Shown piece by piece: positions 8,534-16,509 of a stretch of DNA of 64,000 nucleotides. Source of the DNA: Thermoguttaceae bacterium (GTDB lineage Bacteria; Planctomycetota; Planctomycetia; Pirellulales; Thermoguttaceae); the NCBI GenBank assembly GCA_017447865.1, contig JAFSMO010000072.1, forward strand, positions 1 to 64,000, given 5' to 3'. Made by a program: the position numbers and the translations under genes. The first letter of the stretch is position 1. Every line of letters starts with the position of its first letter. The notes below the pieces were generated by a model. It was not told the DNA's origin, did not search any database, and was given only the letters and a program-made list of their open reading frames with translations.

Positions 8534-9925
8534 ATGTTAAACTACAAAGTAAAAATCGGACTCGTACCGGAACGCCGGTTTCTTCCCGGTCCGCGCCGGA
8601 CGGAGCTTTTCAGCCAGGACGTCGCGTTTCAGAACAAACAGAAAGCCGTCCGTTTTCTGAAGGAAAAATTCGCTTCGGACGACGTGGAATTCGTCGATCT
8701 GGAATGGCTCAATGACGAAGGGATTCTGGAACAGACCGCAGACGCTTACAAAATCGCGGACCACTTCAAAAAACAGGACGTTGACGCCATTTTCATCATC
8801 AACTGCAACTTCGGGAACGAAGAAGCCGCCGGCAAAATCGGCCAGCTGATGAAACTTCCGACCCTTCTCTGGGGACCGCGCGACGAATTCAAAACCAAGC
8901 GCTACACCGACACGCAGTGCGGCCTTTTCTCGATCAGCAAACAGCTCAAACGCTACAACGTGCCGTTCACGTACATCGAAAACTGCGAGATCGAAGACCC
9001 GAAATTCGAGCAGGGCTTCAACGATTTTCTCTCGATAGTCACGATGGTCAAAAACTTCTACCGCCTGCGCATCATGCAGGTCGGAACGCGCCTGAAGCCG
9101 TTCAAGTGCGTCATGGCCAACGAGCTGGAACTGACTGAGCGCTTCGGGATCGACGTCATTCCGGTGAACATGATCGCGATGAAGTCGAAGTTTGAGGAAG
9201 TGACGGTTTCGAAGAAAGAAACCATCGAAATGCACGTCGAATTCATCAAAAAGCACTACGACGTGAGCGACATCGAGCCGGAAACGCTCTTCAAAATGGC
9301 CGCGTTCATCGAAACGTTCCGCGACCTGATGATCGAGAATCACTGCGACGTGATCGCGACCGAGTGCTGGACCGTGATGAATCAGGCTTTCGGCGCGATG
9401 CCGTGCCTGGCGATGAGCATCCTGGCTGACCTAGGCGTGATCGTGATCTGCGAGACGGACATTCACGGGGCGATCACCTCGGCCCTGCTTTCGTGCGCCG
9501 CCCGTGGGAAGAAGGCGCCATTCTTCGGCGAGTTCACTGTGCGCCACCCCTCGAACGACAATTCGGAGCTTCTGTGGCACTGCGGCGTCTTTCCCACGTC
9601 GATGAAGAAGACGGACGAGAAAAAGCCGCTGGCGGTCTTCAAGCCGAGTTTCTGCGGCAAAGACGGCCACTACACGCTGGCGCGTTTTCAGGGCGAGCGC
9701 GGAAATTACTACCTGCTCGGCGGCGAGTTCGACACGACGGACGGTCCCGAAACCTTCGGAACGTGGGTTTGGGCCGAGTTCAAGGACCTCCCGGCGCTTG
9801 AGCGCAAGCTGATCGAAGGCCCGTACATTCACCACGTGAGCGAAGTGGAAGGCCGTTTCACGAACGTCCTGAAAGAATTCACCAAGTACGTCCCCGGGTT
9901 GATTTTTGACCCATTGGAAAAGTAG
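8534..9925 (+). CDS. L-fucose/L-arabinose isomerase family sugar isomerase
   Basis: 463 residues. The family interconverts aldoses and ketoses with a divalent metal (Mn). Seen here are probable metal-site segments: E in ATECWTVMN (about residue 280), a second acidic site in CETDIHGA (about 316), and a histidine in LLWHCGVFP (about 352). The C-terminal TLARFQGERGNYYLLGGE segment is typical of the fucose/arabinose isomerase fold. The start at 8534 is downstream of the predicted promoter and has AGAAGG nine bases ahead. It heads a run with a flavoprotein, an Fe-S protein, a class II aldolase and a PfkB kinase, so it most likely makes the ketose that is then phosphorylated and cleaved. The natural sugar cannot be deduced. 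Confidence 0.85.
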   Translation: MLNYKVKIGLVPERRFLPGPRRTELFSQDVAFQNKQKAVRFLKEKFASDDVEFVDLEWLNDEGILEQTADAYKIADHFKKQDVDAIFIINCNFGNEEAAGKIGQLMKLPTLLWGPRDEFKTKRYTDTQCGLFSISKQLKRYNVPFTYIENCEIEDPKFEQGFNDFLSIVTMVKNFYRLRIMQVGTRLKPFKCVMANELELTERFGIDVIPVNMIAMKSKFEEVTVSKKETIEMHVEFIKKHYDVSDIEPETLFKMAAFIETFRDLMIENHCDVIATECWTVMNQAFGAMPCLAMSILADLGVIVICETDIHGAITSALLSCAARGKKAPFFGEFTVRHPSNDNSELLWHCGVFPTSMKKTDEKKPLAVFKPSFCGKDGHYTLARFQGERGNYYLLGGEFDTTDGPETFGTWVWAEFKDLPALERKLIEGPYIHHVSEVEGRFTNVLKEFTKYVPGLIFDPLEK

Positions 9926-10083
9926 TCAGTAGTCAGTGGTCAGAAAAAAGTAGTCAGTAGTCAGTAGTCAGTAGTCAGCGTTCTGCCTTCGGCAGAATAT
10001 AGGATTCAAAATTCATCATGCAAAAATTCCATATTTCGGCGCAGCCGAAACACTGACTACTGACCACTGACTACTGACTACTT
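9923..10083. repeat. AGTAGTC heptamer repeat in inverted clusters
   Basis: Tandem AGTAGTC/AGTGGTC heptamers run from 9923 (overlapping the isomerase TAG stop) to about 9979. The reverse complement runs at 10051-10083. Between them is a CTGCC-ttc-GGCAG hairpin. The arms could form a long stem between isomerase and oxidase genes. Confidence 0.85.
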
Positions 10084-10130
10084 AACCCCCCGGACGTAAA
10101 TGCCACCAAAAACCAAACCAAGGAGAAACC

Positions 10131-11549
10131 ATGAATAAATTCCTTTTTTCCATGATCCAGACCGAGCTTGAAGACGCCGTGGGCGTTGAAAATTGCTCCA
10201 TCCGTGAAATCGATAAACTGACGCACAGCGTGGACTACTTCTGGCTTTCCCGTCTTTTTGTGGACCGCGGCGAGAAAATGCCCGAGGCCGATTACGTCGT
10301 TTCGCCGAAAGACGCGAAGGAAGTCTCGAAAGTCCTCCAGATCGCCAATTACTACAAACTCCCCGTCACGACGTGGGGCGGAGGCGGCGGGACCCAGGGC
10401 GGCGCCATCCCGGTCTGCGGCGGCATCGTCCTCGATACGAAGCGCATGAACCAGATTTACGACGTGAACACCGATTCGATGTACATCGAGTGCGGCACGG
10501 GCGCGATCTACAAGCACATTGAAAACGTCGCGAACGAACGGGGCTACGCCACGATGCACTACCCCAGCTCGCTGACGTGCTCGACGGTCGGCGGCTTCCT
10601 CGCCCACCGCGGGATTGGCGTCGTTTCGACCAAGTACGGGAAGATCGACGACATGGTGCTCCAGATGGAAGTCGTGCTTCCGAACGGCGACATCATCGAG
10701 ACCTCCCCGGCGCCGAAACACGCGGCAGGACCGGACCTGAACCAGATCTTCATCGGCTCCGAAGGGACGCTGGGAGTCATCACGAAGGCCCAGATGCGCA
10801 TTTACAATCAGCCGGAAGAGCGCCGTTTCCGCGGGTTCCTCTTCCAGGATCTGCACAGCGCGTTCCTCGCCGGGAAGGAACTCCTTCAGAAGATCAAACC
10901 GTCCGTGATGCGTCTGTACGACGAGACGGAAACCGGCTCGATCATCAAGAAAATCGTCGGCGTCGAGAAAAAAGGCGCGTTCATGAACGTCGCGATCGAG
11001 GGCCTGCACGAGATCGTCGCGATCGAGGAGAAAATCATGCTCGCGACCTTCGCGAAATACGGCGCGGAAGACCTCGGCAGCGAGTATGGCGAAAAGTGGT
11101 GGAAGGAGAAGATCACGTTCTTCTACCCCGGTCACGCGCTTGACCTCCCGTGGATGTTCGGCACGATGGACTCGATCGCCCCGTTCGACAAGATCGAGAA
11201 GATCTACTGGGCGATGAAAAACGCCGTCGAGTCGAATTTCCCGATGGCCCGGTTCATCGCGCACTTCTCGCACTGGTACGAGTGGGGAGCGATGATCTAC
11301 GACCGTTTCATCGTGGAAGAACCCCCGCAGGACCCGGTGGAAGCCCTGCGCCTGCACCAGCAGATCTGGAACTGCGGCGTGCGTGCCGCGCTCGCCAATG
11401 GCGGCGTGGTCAACGACCACCACGGCGTCGGAATCAAGCTCGGCCGCCTCATGAAAGAGCAGTACGGCCCGGCCATGCAGGTCTTCGAGGGAATCAAGAA
11501 GCAGCTTGACCCGAACAACATTTTGAACCCGTTCAAGCTGGGACTTTAA
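10131..11549 (+). CDS. FAD-binding oxidoreductase (GlcD / alkyl-DHAP synthase type)
   Basis: 472 residues. The N-terminal PCMH-type FAD domain (about residues 45-225) has the glycine-rich loop TTWGGGGGTQGGAIP and the GSEGTLGVITKA segment that binds FAD. The C-terminal cap domain ends NDHHGVGIKLGRLMKEQYG, where the paired histidines recall alkyldihydroxyacetonephosphate synthase and D-lactate/glycolate dehydrogenases. A cytosolic 2-hydroxy-acid (lactate, glycolate or similar) dehydrogenase is the likeliest role. The next gene encodes a ferredoxin-like Fe-S protein that could accept its electrons. AAGGAGA precedes the start. Substrate is not determinable here. Confidence 0.85.
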   Translation: MNKFLFSMIQTELEDAVGVENCSIREIDKLTHSVDYFWLSRLFVDRGEKMPEADYVVSPKDAKEVSKVLQIANYYKLPVTTWGGGGGTQGGAIPVCGGIVLDTKRMNQIYDVNTDSMYIECGTGAIYKHIENVANERGYATMHYPSSLTCSTVGGFLAHRGIGVVSTKYGKIDDMVLQMEVVLPNGDIIETSPAPKHAAGPDLNQIFIGSEGTLGVITKAQMRIYNQPEERRFRGFLFQDLHSAFLAGKELLQKIKPSVMRLYDETETGSIIKKIVGVEKKGAFMNVAIEGLHEIVAIEEKIMLATFAKYGAEDLGSEYGEKWWKEKITFFYPGHALDLPWMFGTMDSIAPFDKIEKIYWAMKNAVESNFPMARFIAHFSHWYEWGAMIYDRFIVEEPPQDPVEALRLHQQIWNCGVRAALANGGVVNDHHGVGIKLGRLMKEQYGPAMQVFEGIKKQLDPNNILNPFKLGL

Positions 11550-11553
11550 AGAA

Positions 11554-11583
11554 CGAATAATGAAGAACGAATAACGAATAATG
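11554..11583. repeat. AT-rich repeat family E, copy with exact match at 38601
   Basis: A 30-bp sequence of GAATAA/TGAA type words lies between the flavoprotein and Fe-S genes. It is identical base for base to 38601-38630. Confidence 0.9.
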
Positions 11584-11591
11584 AATTCATT

Positions 11592-11599
11592 AAGGAGAG
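11592..11599 (+). promoter_or_regulatory. Ribosome-binding site that fixes the GTG start of the Fe-S gene
   Basis: AAGGAGAG lies five bases before a GTG at 11605. The in-frame ATG at 11581 is upstream of this site and falls in repeat family E, so GTG 11605 is the better start. Confidence 0.8.
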
Positions 11600-11604
11600 T
11601 TAAA

Positions 11605-12696
11605 GTGCAATTTACTGAAAAAGCCAAAAAAACGATCGACGCCTGCCGTTTCTGCTGGATGTGCCGCCACATTTGCCCGATCGGAAACGCGAACGGGATG
11701 GAGCGCTGCACCTCCCGCGCCCGCGCTCTGGGGCTTTCGATGGTCGTCCGCGACATCACGACGATCGACGCCGCGATCGAAAACGTTTACGAGTGCTCGC
11801 TCTGCGGCGCCTGTACGAAAGAATGCAAGACCGGCTGGGACCCCGTCCTTTTCACCACCGAGGCCAAACTTGAGGCCGCGATGGCCGGCGCGATGCCCGA
11901 GTACATCATGACGCTGCTCGAAAACGTCGAAAAGTTCGGAAACGTTTTCGGAAAGTCCGAGTGCTGCACGAAACTCGGCGAGAAGATCGCCACGCTCCCG
12001 AAAACGGAGGACGTCCTGCTTTTCGTCGGCAAAAACGCGCTCTACCAGACGTGCTGCCAGGTCAAAGCTGCCATCGACCTTTTCGAGAAAGCCGGCGTGA
12101 ATTTCACCGTTTTGGCCGATGAGCCGTCGAGCGGCTGGGACCTCTTCTTCCTCGCTGGCGGTGCGGAGGAGACGCGCCAGACCATGAAGGCGTGCGCCGC
12201 GGCCCTGAACGGCTTCAAAAAAGTCGTGGCCCTCGACCCGAACGACGCCCGGATGTTCCTGCGCCAGTACAAAGAATGGGGGATCGGCCTGACCTCGCCG
12301 GTCGTGACGTTTACCTCGTTCGTGGCGGACCTGATCGCCGAGGGGAAGATCGCTCCGAAGAAGAGCGCCAGCGTGTACACGTTCCAGGATCCGGCCTCGC
12401 TGGCCCGCGATCTGGAAGAGACGGAGCCGGCCCGCAAGATCCTCGCCGCCTGCGGGGAAACGCTGGAAATGCTGGAGCACGGCAAGGACACGAACATCGC
12501 CGGGAACCTGATCATGGCGCAGTACATGCCGGAAACCATCGCCAAAGTGGCGGCGCGGCGCTGGCAGGAGGCGATCCGCGTCGGAGCGAAGACCGTCGTG
12601 ACGGCCAACCCGGACGATCACGCCGCGCTGAAAGCGACCCAGCCCGAGGGGATGGAGCTCGCCTCGATCCAGGAAGTGGTGCTTGCCAATCTGTAA
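11605..12696 (+). CDS. GlcF/GlpC/LutA-like Fe-S electron transfer protein with degenerate CCG domains
   Basis: 363 residues from GTG. Two [4Fe-4S] ferredoxin motifs are clear: C14, C17, C20, C24 (CRFCWMCRHICP) and C64, C67, C70, C74 (CSLCGACTKEC). The rest resembles the two-lobed cysteine-rich part of glycolate oxidase GlcF, GlpC or LutA, but its key cysteines are gone: the position usually reading HDPC is QDPA (YTFQDPASLAR), and the CCG positions read SGWDLF and TNIAG. So it can probably relay electrons through its cubane clusters but not build the non-cubane cluster of HdrB-like proteins. It follows the flavoprotein by 55 bp, suggesting a dehydrogenase-electron transfer pair. Confidence 0.85.
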   Translation: MQFTEKAKKTIDACRFCWMCRHICPIGNANGMERCTSRARALGLSMVVRDITTIDAAIENVYECSLCGACTKECKTGWDPVLFTTEAKLEAAMAGAMPEYIMTLLENVEKFGNVFGKSECCTKLGEKIATLPKTEDVLLFVGKNALYQTCCQVKAAIDLFEKAGVNFTVLADEPSSGWDLFFLAGGAEETRQTMKACAAALNGFKKVVALDPNDARMFLRQYKEWGIGLTSPVVTFTSFVADLIAEGKIAPKKSASVYTFQDPASLARDLEETEPARKILAACGETLEMLEHGKDTNIAGNLIMAQYMPETIAKVAARRWQEAIRVGAKTVVTANPDDHAALKATQPEGMELASIQEVVLANL

Positions 12697-12710
12697 ACTT
12701 TCACGTTTTT

Positions 12711-12734
12711 AAGGAAACCTCAAAGGAAACCTCA
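12711..12734 (+). promoter_or_regulatory. Duplicated ribosome-binding site before the aldolase
   Basis: AAGGAAACCTCA occurs twice in perfect tandem (12711-12722 and 12723-12734). The second copy is well placed for the ATG at 12737. Confidence 0.7.
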
Positions 12735-12736
12735 AA

Positions 12737-13570
12737 ATGCTCGTTAAATTCAAAGACATTCTGGCGATTGCCGAGTCGAAATCCTTTGCGATCCCGGCCT
12801 TCAACGCCTACAACATGGAAACGGCCATGGGGATCATCCACGCGGCGGAAGAGGCGAAGTCGCCGGTCATCATTCAGGCGTACTCCCGTTTGTTCGAGTA
12901 CGGCACGGCGTTCTACCTTGCTCCCACGATCCTGAAAGGGGCGGAAGAGGCCAAAGTGCCGGTCTGCTTCCACCTGGACCACGGAACGGGCCTCGTGCCG
13001 GTCATGCGCGCCCTGCGTTACGGCTGCACGGGGATCATGTTCGACCGTTCCTCCCTCTCGTTCGAGGAAAACGCCGCCCAGACCCGGCAGGTCGTGGACC
13101 TCTGCGCCGCCTGCGGAGTCACGGTCGAAGGCGAGCTGGGCCACATCGGAACGACGAAAGAGGAAGTTTCCGAATTCGTGTACACCGAAGTCGATGACGC
13201 GGTAAAATTCGTGGAACAGACGGGAGTGGTGGCTCTGGCGATCGCCGTCGGGACCGCGCACGGCCGCTACAAAAAAGCCCCGCAGGTGAATATTTCCCGC
13301 ATCGCCGAGATCCACAAAGCGATCCCGGCCGCGGTGGTCCTGCATGGCGGAAGCGGCATTCCGGACGACCAGGTCCGCGACGCGATCGCCGCCGGCATCC
13401 GGAAGGTCAATTTCGGCACGGACGTCTGCTACTCGTTCCTCGATAAAGTGTTCGAGACCTCGCGCGAAATCTTCGCCGTCGACATTTTCATGCGCGACGC
13501 GATCAACGCCGTACGGGACTTCGCGGTCAGCAAGATCCAGCTCCTCGGCGCTGAGGGCAAAGCAGAATAA
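12737..13570 (+). CDS. Class II (zinc) ketose-bisphosphate aldolase family
   Basis: 277 residues, matching the GatY/KbaY/FbaA/IolJ family, which cleaves a ketose 1-phosphate or 1,6-bisphosphate to dihydroxyacetone phosphate and an aldehyde. Zinc ligands are visible: H82 in FHLDHG, H175 in GTAHG and H203 in LHGGSG. D81 is the expected catalytic aspartate. The phosphate-binding end KVNFGTD is present. Placed between a dehydrogenase pair and a PfkB kinase, it should split the phosphorylated ketose made by the upstream isomerase and the kinase. Tagatose-, fructose- and 2-deoxy-5-keto-gluconate-specific members cannot be told apart by eye. Confidence 0.9.
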   Translation: MLVKFKDILAIAESKSFAIPAFNAYNMETAMGIIHAAEEAKSPVIIQAYSRLFEYGTAFYLAPTILKGAEEAKVPVCFHLDHGTGLVPVMRALRYGCTGIMFDRSSLSFEENAAQTRQVVDLCAACGVTVEGELGHIGTTKEEVSEFVYTEVDDAVKFVEQTGVVALAIAVGTAHGRYKKAPQVNISRIAEIHKAIPAAVVLHGGSGIPDDQVRDAIAAGIRKVNFGTDVCYSFLDKVFETSREIFAVDIFMRDAINAVRDFAVSKIQLLGAEGKAE

Positions 13571-13587
13571 AAACGAAAGAGGATTTT

Positions 13588-14487
13588 ATGGCTCAAATCA
13601 CCGGCATCGGGGCCAACGTTTTTGATACGCTGGTCAAGGTCCCATCGTTTCCCGTCGAGGACACGAAAAGCTGCGTCGAGACCGTCGTCGCCAGCGGCGG
13701 CGGCCCCACGGGCACCGGTCTGGTCGCTGCGGCCAAACTCGGCGCGCGCTGCTCCGTCCTGGCCGTTCTTTCGACGGACGCCGGCGGGCACTTCCTCATG
13801 GACGATTACAAAAAATTCGGCGTCGATACTTCGCTGGTCGAGATCCGCGACGGTGAGTCGTTTTCCGCCATCGTGCTTTTGAACTCGGCGACGGGCTCGC
13901 GTACGTGCCTCTTGAACCGGGGCACGCTCCCGAAACTCGTTCTGAACGAGGCGCAGAAGGCGGAGATCCGCGGCGCTCAGGTCCTCATGGTCGATGGAAA
14001 CGAGATGGACGCCGCCGTGGCTGCGGCCGAAATCGCCCGTGCGTCCGGAACGAAAGTCCTCTACGACGCCGGGGGCCTGTACGCGGGCATTGAGCGCCTT
14101 TTGCCGCTGGCGGACATTCTGATCCCCTCCGCCGAATACGCTCTGGGATTCACCCAAAAAGCGACGCTTGAGGACGCCGCGCGTGACCTCAACGCCCGGT
14201 TTCATCCGGAGATCGTCGTGATCACGAATGGGGCGGAAGGCGGAATCCTTTTCGACGGCGCGCAGATTCGTTCCTACCCGGCCTTCAAGGTCGAGGTGGC
14301 GGACTCGAACGGCGCGGGCGACGTTTTTCACGGAGCGTTCGCCTTCGCGGTGACGCGAGGGTGGGACTACTTCAAATGCTGCGTCTTTTCCAGTGCCGTT
14401 TCGGCGCTGAAATGCACCAAGGTCGGCGCGCGTTCCGGCGTGCCTTTTTACACGGAAGTTGAAGACTTTTTAAGGAAAAATTACTGA
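13588..14487 (+). CDS. PfkB family carbohydrate kinase
   Basis: 299-residue ribokinase-fold sugar kinase. The C-terminal signature is DSNGAGDVFHGAF with catalytic base D245; the usual threonine of DTxGAGD is asparagine here. The N-terminal substrate loop GGGPTGTGLVAAAKLGA is typical. It starts 17 bp after the aldolase stop and ends one base before the MscS gene, so it is certainly within an operon. It probably phosphorylates the ketose produced by the isomerase. Alternatives by homology are fructokinase, 1-phosphofructokinase, tagatose-6-phosphate kinase and IolC-like kinase. Confidence 0.9.
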   Translation: MAQITGIGANVFDTLVKVPSFPVEDTKSCVETVVASGGGPTGTGLVAAAKLGARCSVLAVLSTDAGGHFLMDDYKKFGVDTSLVEIRDGESFSAIVLLNSATGSRTCLLNRGTLPKLVLNEAQKAEIRGAQVLMVDGNEMDAAVAAAEIARASGTKVLYDAGGLYAGIERLLPLADILIPSAEYALGFTQKATLEDAARDLNARFHPEIVVITNGAEGGILFDGAQIRSYPAFKVEVADSNGAGDVFHGAFAFAVTRGWDYFKCCVFSSAVSALKCTKVGARSGVPFYTEVEDFLRKNY

Positions 14488-14488
14488 C

Positions 14489-16489
14489 ATGAATGCACGA
14501 TTTCTTGCATTTCTCGTTTTGTTTTTGAGCTTTGTGCCGGTTTGGGCGGATGAACCCACGGGTCAGGGACTTGATCTGGGGATCGAAATTGTGCCGGATG
14601 CGGCTGCAGACTCTATGAAGGGATCTGTCCCTCAAACGATGCCGCCAGAAAAAGAAATTCCCCGCTTGGAAGCCGCGCCGAAGGAAGTAAAGGCCACGCC
14701 TGAGAAACCGGTCTCCAAAGCGGAGCAAATGTTCAATTCCGACGAGGAAATTGTGGACATTACGGTGGAGGCCGATGAGGTTCCAGAAGAGGCCAAGCCG
14801 GAAAATGATGTGATGGTCCAGTCCTCCATGGAGGCCGCAGAAAAGGTGAGAGAATCGAATCCTGCCAAATCAGGAGATGCGACTAATGAAAATTCTGAAA
14901 ACGTCGCAGAGGAGCTTCCGGACGAGCTTCCGGAGGACAAGCCCCAGAACTCGGCTGGGGGGGCGGGATCATCTGGCAATTCGCCGACCGCTTCGGACAC
15001 AGTTTCAGAAAGTTTGACACCGCAAGAGATCGCCCTTCAGAAAACCCTGAAAAATCCACGTGTAACGGTGAATTTCTTCATCGAAAAGATCATCGAAAAA
15101 AAGTACGACGAGGCGATTTTAGCGATGGATTTTTCCGCCCAGCCTGATCTGGACAAACTACAGCGCCACAATCTCGCCTATCAGCTTTTCGCAATCATCT
15201 CGCGGCTAGATCATTTTCAGTTAAACGGTATTCCGGAAAATTATGATCGGAACGAGTGTTACCTGATGCCGGACCGGAACTACCACGCCATCGTTTTGAC
15301 TCGCCAGCCGGATGGTACGTGGCGGTTTGGCACGGCGACGGTGGCGGATATTCCGTCATTTTATGACAAAATCAAAGCCAAAACTCCGAAATTCATTCGT
15401 AAAACATGGATGGGATTCCTGCCAGATTTTATGTTCCATCACTATTTCGGCATGTCGGTGGTTCAGTGGAGCATGTTCTTTATTGCTGTATGTCTGGGAA
15501 TTATCGTGGCTTGGGCGCTCCCTAAAATCTGTGCCCGTGTAACGCTTCTTTTCATTCATCTGGTGAAAGGACGAAAGGATTTCATTCCTTACCTTAGCAG
15601 GGTGTACAGTCCGCTGGCCCTCTATATGATGTTCATCATTTGGTATTTTGGTCTGGTTTATGTCAGCGCGTCTCCTGTGATTTTGAGGAACGCGTTCCTT
15701 GTGCTGAAGCCTTTGGGACTCTTTTTCCTGATGTTGACCTTGTTACGCGCGGTGAATGTTTTCGGATTGTGGTTCCGCAAGCGGCTTGAGCGAAGCCGAA
15801 ATAAAACCGGGACGGTCCTGGTTGACATTACCACGGGTGGAATGAAAATCCTTGTGGTTTGCATTGGAACCATCATGATCGCCGAGGTTTTCGGCTTTTC
15901 TGCAATCGGAATCATCTCCGGCATGGGAATCGGTGGTATCGCCGTCGCTTTGGCAGCCCAGCAGACAATCGCGAACTTTTTCGGAAGTTTGACGATCCTC
16001 CTCGACCGGCCGTTTACGGTGGGTGACCGCGTGGTGATCGGCTCGATTGAAGGCCTGGTGGAATCGATTGGGGTCCGCTCGACACGAATCCGCACGCTGT
16101 ACGATTCAAGCGTCATCATTCCGAACGCGACTCTTTCGACCGACACGATCGACAATTTGGGGCGTCGTGCTGCGCATCGTTTCCGCACGATGCTGACCGT
16201 CACATACGATACGACGCCGGAAAAACTGCAGGAATTTTGCGAGAATATCAAGAAGATCCTCAAAGAAGACCCGGATGTTCTTGAGGATCGCTGCACCGTT
16301 TCCGTTTACGATTTCTCGGAATCTTCGATCGATATTTTGTTTAACACTTTCTTCCGCGCAGACACTTCGGCACAGGAGTTTGCCATCCGTGAGCGTCTTT
16401 TGCTGAGTATTTTGAAACTTGCGAGTGAGATGGGCGTGGATTTTGCGTTCCCGACTCAGACAAACTACGTGATTTCCGAAAAGAAATGA
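14489..16489 (+). CDS. MscS family mechanosensitive channel with long acidic N-terminal domain
   Basis: 666 residues. A signal peptide (MNARFLAFLVLFLSFVPVWA) is followed by about 165 residues rich in Glu, Pro, Ser and Asp that look disordered, then a small folded domain (about 180-290). Transmembrane helices begin near residue 324. The MscS pore and beta domain occupy about 470-560 (GIGGIAVALAAQQTIANFFGS, then RPFTVGDRVVIGSIEG). It opens under membrane tension to release solutes during osmotic downshock. The ATG is two bases after the PfkB stop, so it is translated from the sugar operon. Base composition is visibly less GC-rich than in the kinase gene. Confidence 0.9.
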   Translation: MNARFLAFLVLFLSFVPVWADEPTGQGLDLGIEIVPDAAADSMKGSVPQTMPPEKEIPRLEAAPKEVKATPEKPVSKAEQMFNSDEEIVDITVEADEVPEEAKPENDVMVQSSMEAAEKVRESNPAKSGDATNENSENVAEELPDELPEDKPQNSAGGAGSSGNSPTASDTVSESLTPQEIALQKTLKNPRVTVNFFIEKIIEKKYDEAILAMDFSAQPDLDKLQRHNLAYQLFAIISRLDHFQLNGIPENYDRNECYLMPDRNYHAIVLTRQPDGTWRFGTATVADIPSFYDKIKAKTPKFIRKTWMGFLPDFMFHHYFGMSVVQWSMFFIAVCLGIIVAWALPKICARVTLLFIHLVKGRKDFIPYLSRVYSPLALYMMFIIWYFGLVYVSASPVILRNAFLVLKPLGLFFLMLTLLRAVNVFGLWFRKRLERSRNKTGTVLVDITTGGMKILVVCIGTIMIAEVFGFSAIGIISGMGIGGIAVALAAQQTIANFFGSLTILLDRPFTVGDRVVIGSIEGLVESIGVRSTRIRTLYDSSVIIPNATLSTDTIDNLGRRAAHRFRTMLTVTYDTTPEKLQEFCENIKKILKEDPDVLEDRCTVSVYDFSESSIDILFNTFFRADTSAQEFAIRERLLLSILKLASEMGVDFAFPTQTNYVISEKK

Positions 16490-16509
16490 CCTTAACCCCC
16501 CTTTGAATC

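Noticed and set aside
8534-14487. Firm assignment of the isomerase-kinase-aldolase set to a named pathway (fucose, inositol or sulfoquinovose)
   Set aside because: Specificity of these superfamilies cannot be read by eye and marker genes of each route are incomplete here.
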